DNA of 35,642 nt from an uncultured Muribaculaceae bacterium (GTDB lineage: Bacteria > Bacteroidota > Bacteroidia > Bacteroidales > Muribaculaceae): positions 1 through 35,642 of the forward strand of contig CAMWRV010000028.1 of NCBI GenBank assembly GCA_947176745.1, given 5' to 3'. Under the pieces are notes generated by a model, which searched no databases, was not told the origin of the DNA, and saw only the letters and a program-made list of their open reading frames with translations. Numbering within the stretch: the first letter of the stretch is position 1; every line of letters begins with the position of its first letter. This document shows, piece by piece, positions 33,051 through 35,642 of the stretch. A program made the translations under genes and the position numbers.

Positions 33051-34706
33051 TTATATCTCCTTGTTATGCTCAAGCAGAAGTGTCATCGACGGACGGTCGC
33101 AGATCTCGGCCGGACCGAAATACTGGATGGGGCCGGGATACTGATAGAGCGTATTGAGAGCCAGAGTCTCGCGCATCGAAGCGAACTTGAGGTAAGGACG
33201 TCCGTTGAGATTCACCAGAGCTTTCTGGATTACAGGTTTCATCTCACCCTTGCGGCGCTCCATGTTCATCATCATGGTGATGGGTATACCGCCGGCGATC
33301 CAGTTCTCGCTGGGTTCGGTGAGGTTGCGCACGCTCGACATATAGCCGGTCAGACCGGAATTGATGAGCATAGCGGCATTGTAGCCGAGTGCATATGTAT
33401 AGTCGGCGTCGAAGTTGGTGGGATCGGCGCAACGGCCTTCGTAGCCGAAGAAATGGTGCTGGGTGTTGAACTTGCCGCTGTATTCACCGTTGGCAGCCAT
33501 CTCCTCAAGTCGTTTTGCAACCATTTCCGAGAGAAGGCTTTCTGTCTCGATGAGCGAGACCTGTACGTTGCCGTGGCTGTCACGGTCAAGGCTGAGCTGG
33601 AGGGCGATATTTTTGGGAAGGCTGCTGTAAAGCTCAGCATTTGTAGCGGAAAGCCAGGAGTTGATTCTTTCGAGTTTCTCTGTCTCGTCAAGTTCTGCGA
33701 TTTCTGCGGAATGCTCCTCGATCACATCATTGAGCTCGCTGATCAGAGACTTCATCGAAGGGATGAACTCGATAAGACCCTCGGGCACGAGAACCGTACC
33801 GAAGTTCCAGCCGAGCTTGGCACGCTCTGACACGACGTAGCAGATGTAGCTGACGATGTTGTCAAGAGTCATGCGTTTTGCCTGAATCTCCTCAGAGATA
33901 AGACAGATGTTGGGCTGAGTCTCGAGCGCGCACTCAAGTGCGATATGCGAAGCCGAGCGACCCATCAGCTTGATGAAGTGATAGTATTTCTTGGCGGAGT
34001 TGCAGTCACGCTGTATGTTGCCGATAACCTCGCTGTAGACCTTGCATGCTGTGTCAAAACCAAACGATGTCTCGATCCATTCGTTCTTGAGGTCGCCGTC
34101 GATGGTTTTGGGAACACCGATCACCTGCACATCGGCACCGATATTCTTGTAGTATTCAGCAAGAACTGCGGCATTGGTGTTAGAGTCGTCACCGCCGATT
34201 ATGACAAGAGCCTTGATGTTGAGTTCCTTCAGGATCTTGAGACCCTCGTCGAACTGCTCGGGCTTCTCAAGTTTGGTTCGGCCTGAACCGATGATGTCGA
34301 AACCGCCGGTGTTGCGATATTCCTTTATGATGCCGGCAGTCAGTTCCATGTACTGATGGTTGATGAATCCGGCAGGGCCCATAAGGAATCCATAGAGGCG
34401 GTTTTCCTTGTTGAGCGACTTGAGACCGTCGAAAATACCGCTCACCACGTTGTGACCGCCGGGAGCCTGACCACCCGACAGAATGATACCGACATTGAAC
34501 GGCTCTTCCACACGGACGGGATTTTCATCGGATACGAATTCCACTACGGGCATGCCGTATGTGTGGGGGAAAAGCTCTTTAATTTCTTTCTGGTTCGCTA
34601 CAGATTCTGTGGCCTCGCCCAATTTCACTTTGACCGGGCCCTGAAGGGCTTTGGGCAGCTTGGGCTGGTACTCGGCCCTTATTCTCTGAAGTGCACTTTT
34701 CTTCAT
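33051..34706 (-). CDS. pfp: Pyrophosphate-fructose 6-phosphate 1-phosphotransferase (long type)
   Basis: This 551-aa glycolytic enzyme uses pyrophosphate in place of ATP to interconvert fructose 6-phosphate and fructose 1,6-bisphosphate. Motifs include IILSGGQAPGGHN (74-86), GGDDSNTNAA (171-180), where Asp-Asp marks PPi-dependent forms, and PKTIDGDLKNEW (199-210) with the catalytic Asp and specificity Lys. MGRSASHIALECAL near 250 is also present. The length fits the long plant-beta/Bacteroides/spirochaete class rather than the 320-aa ATP type. The upstream promoter has a TAATTTTG box, and a strong terminator follows, so it is probably monocistronic. Confidence 0.96.
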   Translation of the reverse strand: MKKSALQRIRAEYQPKLPKALQGPVKVKLGEATESVANQKEIKELFPHTYGMPVVEFVSDENPVRVEEPFNVGIILSGGQAPGGHNVVSGIFDGLKSLNKENRLYGFLMGPAGFINHQYMELTAGIIKEYRNTGGFDIIGSGRTKLEKPEQFDEGLKILKELNIKALVIIGGDDSNTNAAVLAEYYKNIGADVQVIGVPKTIDGDLKNEWIETSFGFDTACKVYSEVIGNIQRDCNSAKKYYHFIKLMGRSASHIALECALETQPNICLISEEIQAKRMTLDNIVSYICYVVSERAKLGWNFGTVLVPEGLIEFIPSMKSLISELNDVIEEHSAEIAELDETEKLERINSWLSATNAELYSSLPKNIALQLSLDRDSHGNVQVSLIETESLLSEMVAKRLEEMAANGEYSGKFNTQHHFFGYEGRCADPTNFDADYTYALGYNAAMLINSGLTGYMSSVRNLTEPSENWIAGGIPITMMMNMERRKGEMKPVIQKALVNLNGRPYLKFASMRETLALNTLYQYPGPIQYFGPAEICDRPSMTLLLEHNKEI

Positions 34707-34743
34707 TTTTCCTTAGGAGTTTGATTCTTGTTTCTTTCGACCG

Positions 34744-34778
34744 CAAAATTAATTAATTTCTTGCATTTTTCGGGCAAA
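34744..34778 (-). promoter_or_regulatory. Promoter of pfp
   Basis: On the minus strand TTTG (34775-34778), a 23-base spacer and TAATTTTG (34744-34751) followed by C resemble the Bacteroidota pattern with slightly long spacing. The start would be near 34737, giving a 30-base leader with AAGGAAA just before the ATG. Confidence 0.55.
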
Positions 34779-34818
34779 AAACCGCAAAAAAAATTAGGTT
34801 CAGGGCCGACAATGCAAT

Positions 34819-35580
34819 TTATAGCACTCCTGACTCCATGAGAAAATTCTGTGCCTTTTCGAGATCTTCGGGAGTATCAATGCCAATGGTGGGATGATCG
34901 GACACAGCAGCCCGTATTCTGTATCCGTTCTGAAGCCAGCGAAGCTGCTCCAGACTCTCGGCCCTCTCAAGGGGAGACTCTGAAAGCTTCACGATCTCCG
35001 ACAGAACAGATGACCTGTATGCGTAAATTCCGATATGCGAATAGAATACGGCATTGGAGAGCCATTCTTCGCGTGGATATTTTCTGAGATATGGAATGAC
35101 ACTGCGCGAGAAATACAAAGCCTCTCCATGTTCCGACATGACAAGTTTTACAAGATTAGGATCTGACAACGCATCAAATCCGGCTTCCGGGTCGAATTTT
35201 CTCGCAAGAGTCGCAATATCTGTATTTTCATACCTCCTGAACATATCAGCGAGCATTACGATCTGCTCTGGATTTATAAACGGTTCATCTCCCTGGACGT
35301 TAATAACGACATCAGCATCGGAGCCGAGGCGCCTGTAGGCTTCCTCTACACGTTCTGTGCCGCTCCGGTGAGACGGCGACGTCATAACTGCCTTGAATCC
35401 GGCTTTCTCTACCCTCTCTCTGATAGCCTCGCTATCGGTGGCCACCGCAAGCGGGAAACCTGTCTTTGCCACTTGTCGGCAAACTCTGACTATCATCTCG
35501 ACTCCTCCTATCAATGCAAGAGGCTTTCCGGGGAACCTTGTCGATTCGAATCGGGCCGGTATTAGTACGATAAATTTCAT
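34819..35580 (-). CDS. kdsB: 3-deoxy-manno-octulosonate cytidylyltransferase
   Basis: This 253-aa enzyme is read from the ATG at 35578-35580 (MKFIVLIPARFESTRFPGKP). A TTG ten codons upstream is open, but it would place the N-terminus inside the dispersed motif and before the conserved start, so I reject it. KdsB couples KDO to CMP for addition to lipid A. Motifs are PARFESTRFPGKPL (8-21), ATDSE (47-51) and NVQGDEPFI (94-102), the metal and nucleotide site. The length is typical. It is separated from pfp by 112 bases that carry the pfp promoter. Confidence 0.95.
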   Translation of the reverse strand: MKFIVLIPARFESTRFPGKPLALIGGVEMIVRVCRQVAKTGFPLAVATDSEAIRERVEKAGFKAVMTSPSHRSGTERVEEAYRRLGSDADVVINVQGDEPFINPEQIVMLADMFRRYENTDIATLARKFDPEAGFDALSDPNLVKLVMSEHGEALYFSRSVIPYLRKYPREEWLSNAVFYSHIGIYAYRSSVLSEIVKLSESPLERAESLEQLRWLQNGYRIRAAVSDHPTIGIDTPEDLEKAQNFLMESGVL

Positions 35581-35591
35581 GACTGACTGTT

Positions 35592-35630
35592 TTAAGACCC
35601 CATCCCACAAAAAATGTTAATGCAGGGGTC
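35592..35630 (-). repeat. Hairpin-like dispersed motif, copy 3
   Basis: On the minus strand GACCCC (35625-35630), a loop containing TTAACATTTTTTGTGGG, and GGGGTC (35596-35601) form perfect 6-bp arms. This copy ends 11 bases before the kdsB ATG and points towards kdsB, so it would lie in the kdsB leader if that gene is transcribed from beyond the window. The other copies are at 7009-7045 and 32826-32863. Confidence 0.8.
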
Positions 35631-35642
35631 GCAGATTTCGGT

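Noticed and set aside
33066..33830. 254-codon plus-strand frame inside pfp
   Set aside because: It is antisense to conserved PPi-PFK motifs and reads as a shadow of that gene.

Overview
The window reads as ordinary chromosomal DNA of a Bacteroidales bacterium. Support comes from the nine-gene Bat (Bacteroides aerotolerance) operon, a DUF4827 lipoprotein next to glmM, a long pyrophosphate-type phosphofructokinase, a Spi-type secreted protein with a sorting-domain-like tail, and intergenic promoters of the Bacteroidota form TTTG-N19/20-TAnnTTTG. A Muribaculaceae-like gut or host-associated organism is my guess at family level; order level is much safer. No tRNA, rRNA, CRISPR array, insertion sequence, phage or plasmid gene is visible. 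All but one of the 32 genes lie on the minus strand, so transcription runs from high to low coordinates.

Region by region, in transcription order: kdsB (KDO activation for LPS) and pfp (PPi-phosphofructokinase, with a clear terminator) sit at the right end. Next come a thioredoxin-fold lipoprotein and a large MFS transporter, closed by a GC-rich hairpin, then a free-standing Spi-domain secreted protein and a small membrane protein. The only plus-strand gene, a Sua5/YrdC-family gene, is divergent from mtn-mazG-topB-(small Cys-rich membrane protein), which looks like one operon. A second long co-directional block holds a DHH phosphoesterase, the DUF4827 lipoprotein, glmM, sppA, lpxK, a purine nucleoside phosphorylase and thiL. 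lpxK has its own promoter and thiL has a strong hairpin just in front of it.

The Bat operon (about 16.4 to 7.05 kb) contains moxR, a DUF58 protein, a membrane protein, batA, batB, batC, an extra short BatD-like gene, batD and batE. These encode a periplasm- and membrane-facing MoxR/VWA/TPR assembly. A small HTH gene with a universal-stress gene follows, with a terminator. mutS2, a secreted SGNH hydrolase and an MBOAT acyltransferase then form a cluster ended by a perfect hairpin terminator. The left edge carries a strong minus-strand promoter for something outside the window.

The most unusual signals are non-coding. They are a roughly 37-bp hairpin-like motif present three times, a 27-bp promoter-containing block nearly identical in front of lpxK and the thioredoxin gene, two tandem 30-bp repeats upstream of mutS2, and a 14-bp-arm inverted repeat in front of thiL. 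Among proteins, the BatD-like paralogue, an Asn-to-Asp change in the nucleoside phosphorylase pocket and an altered TOPRIM acidic motif in TopB deserve a look. I did not find a convincing wholly new multi-gene system.
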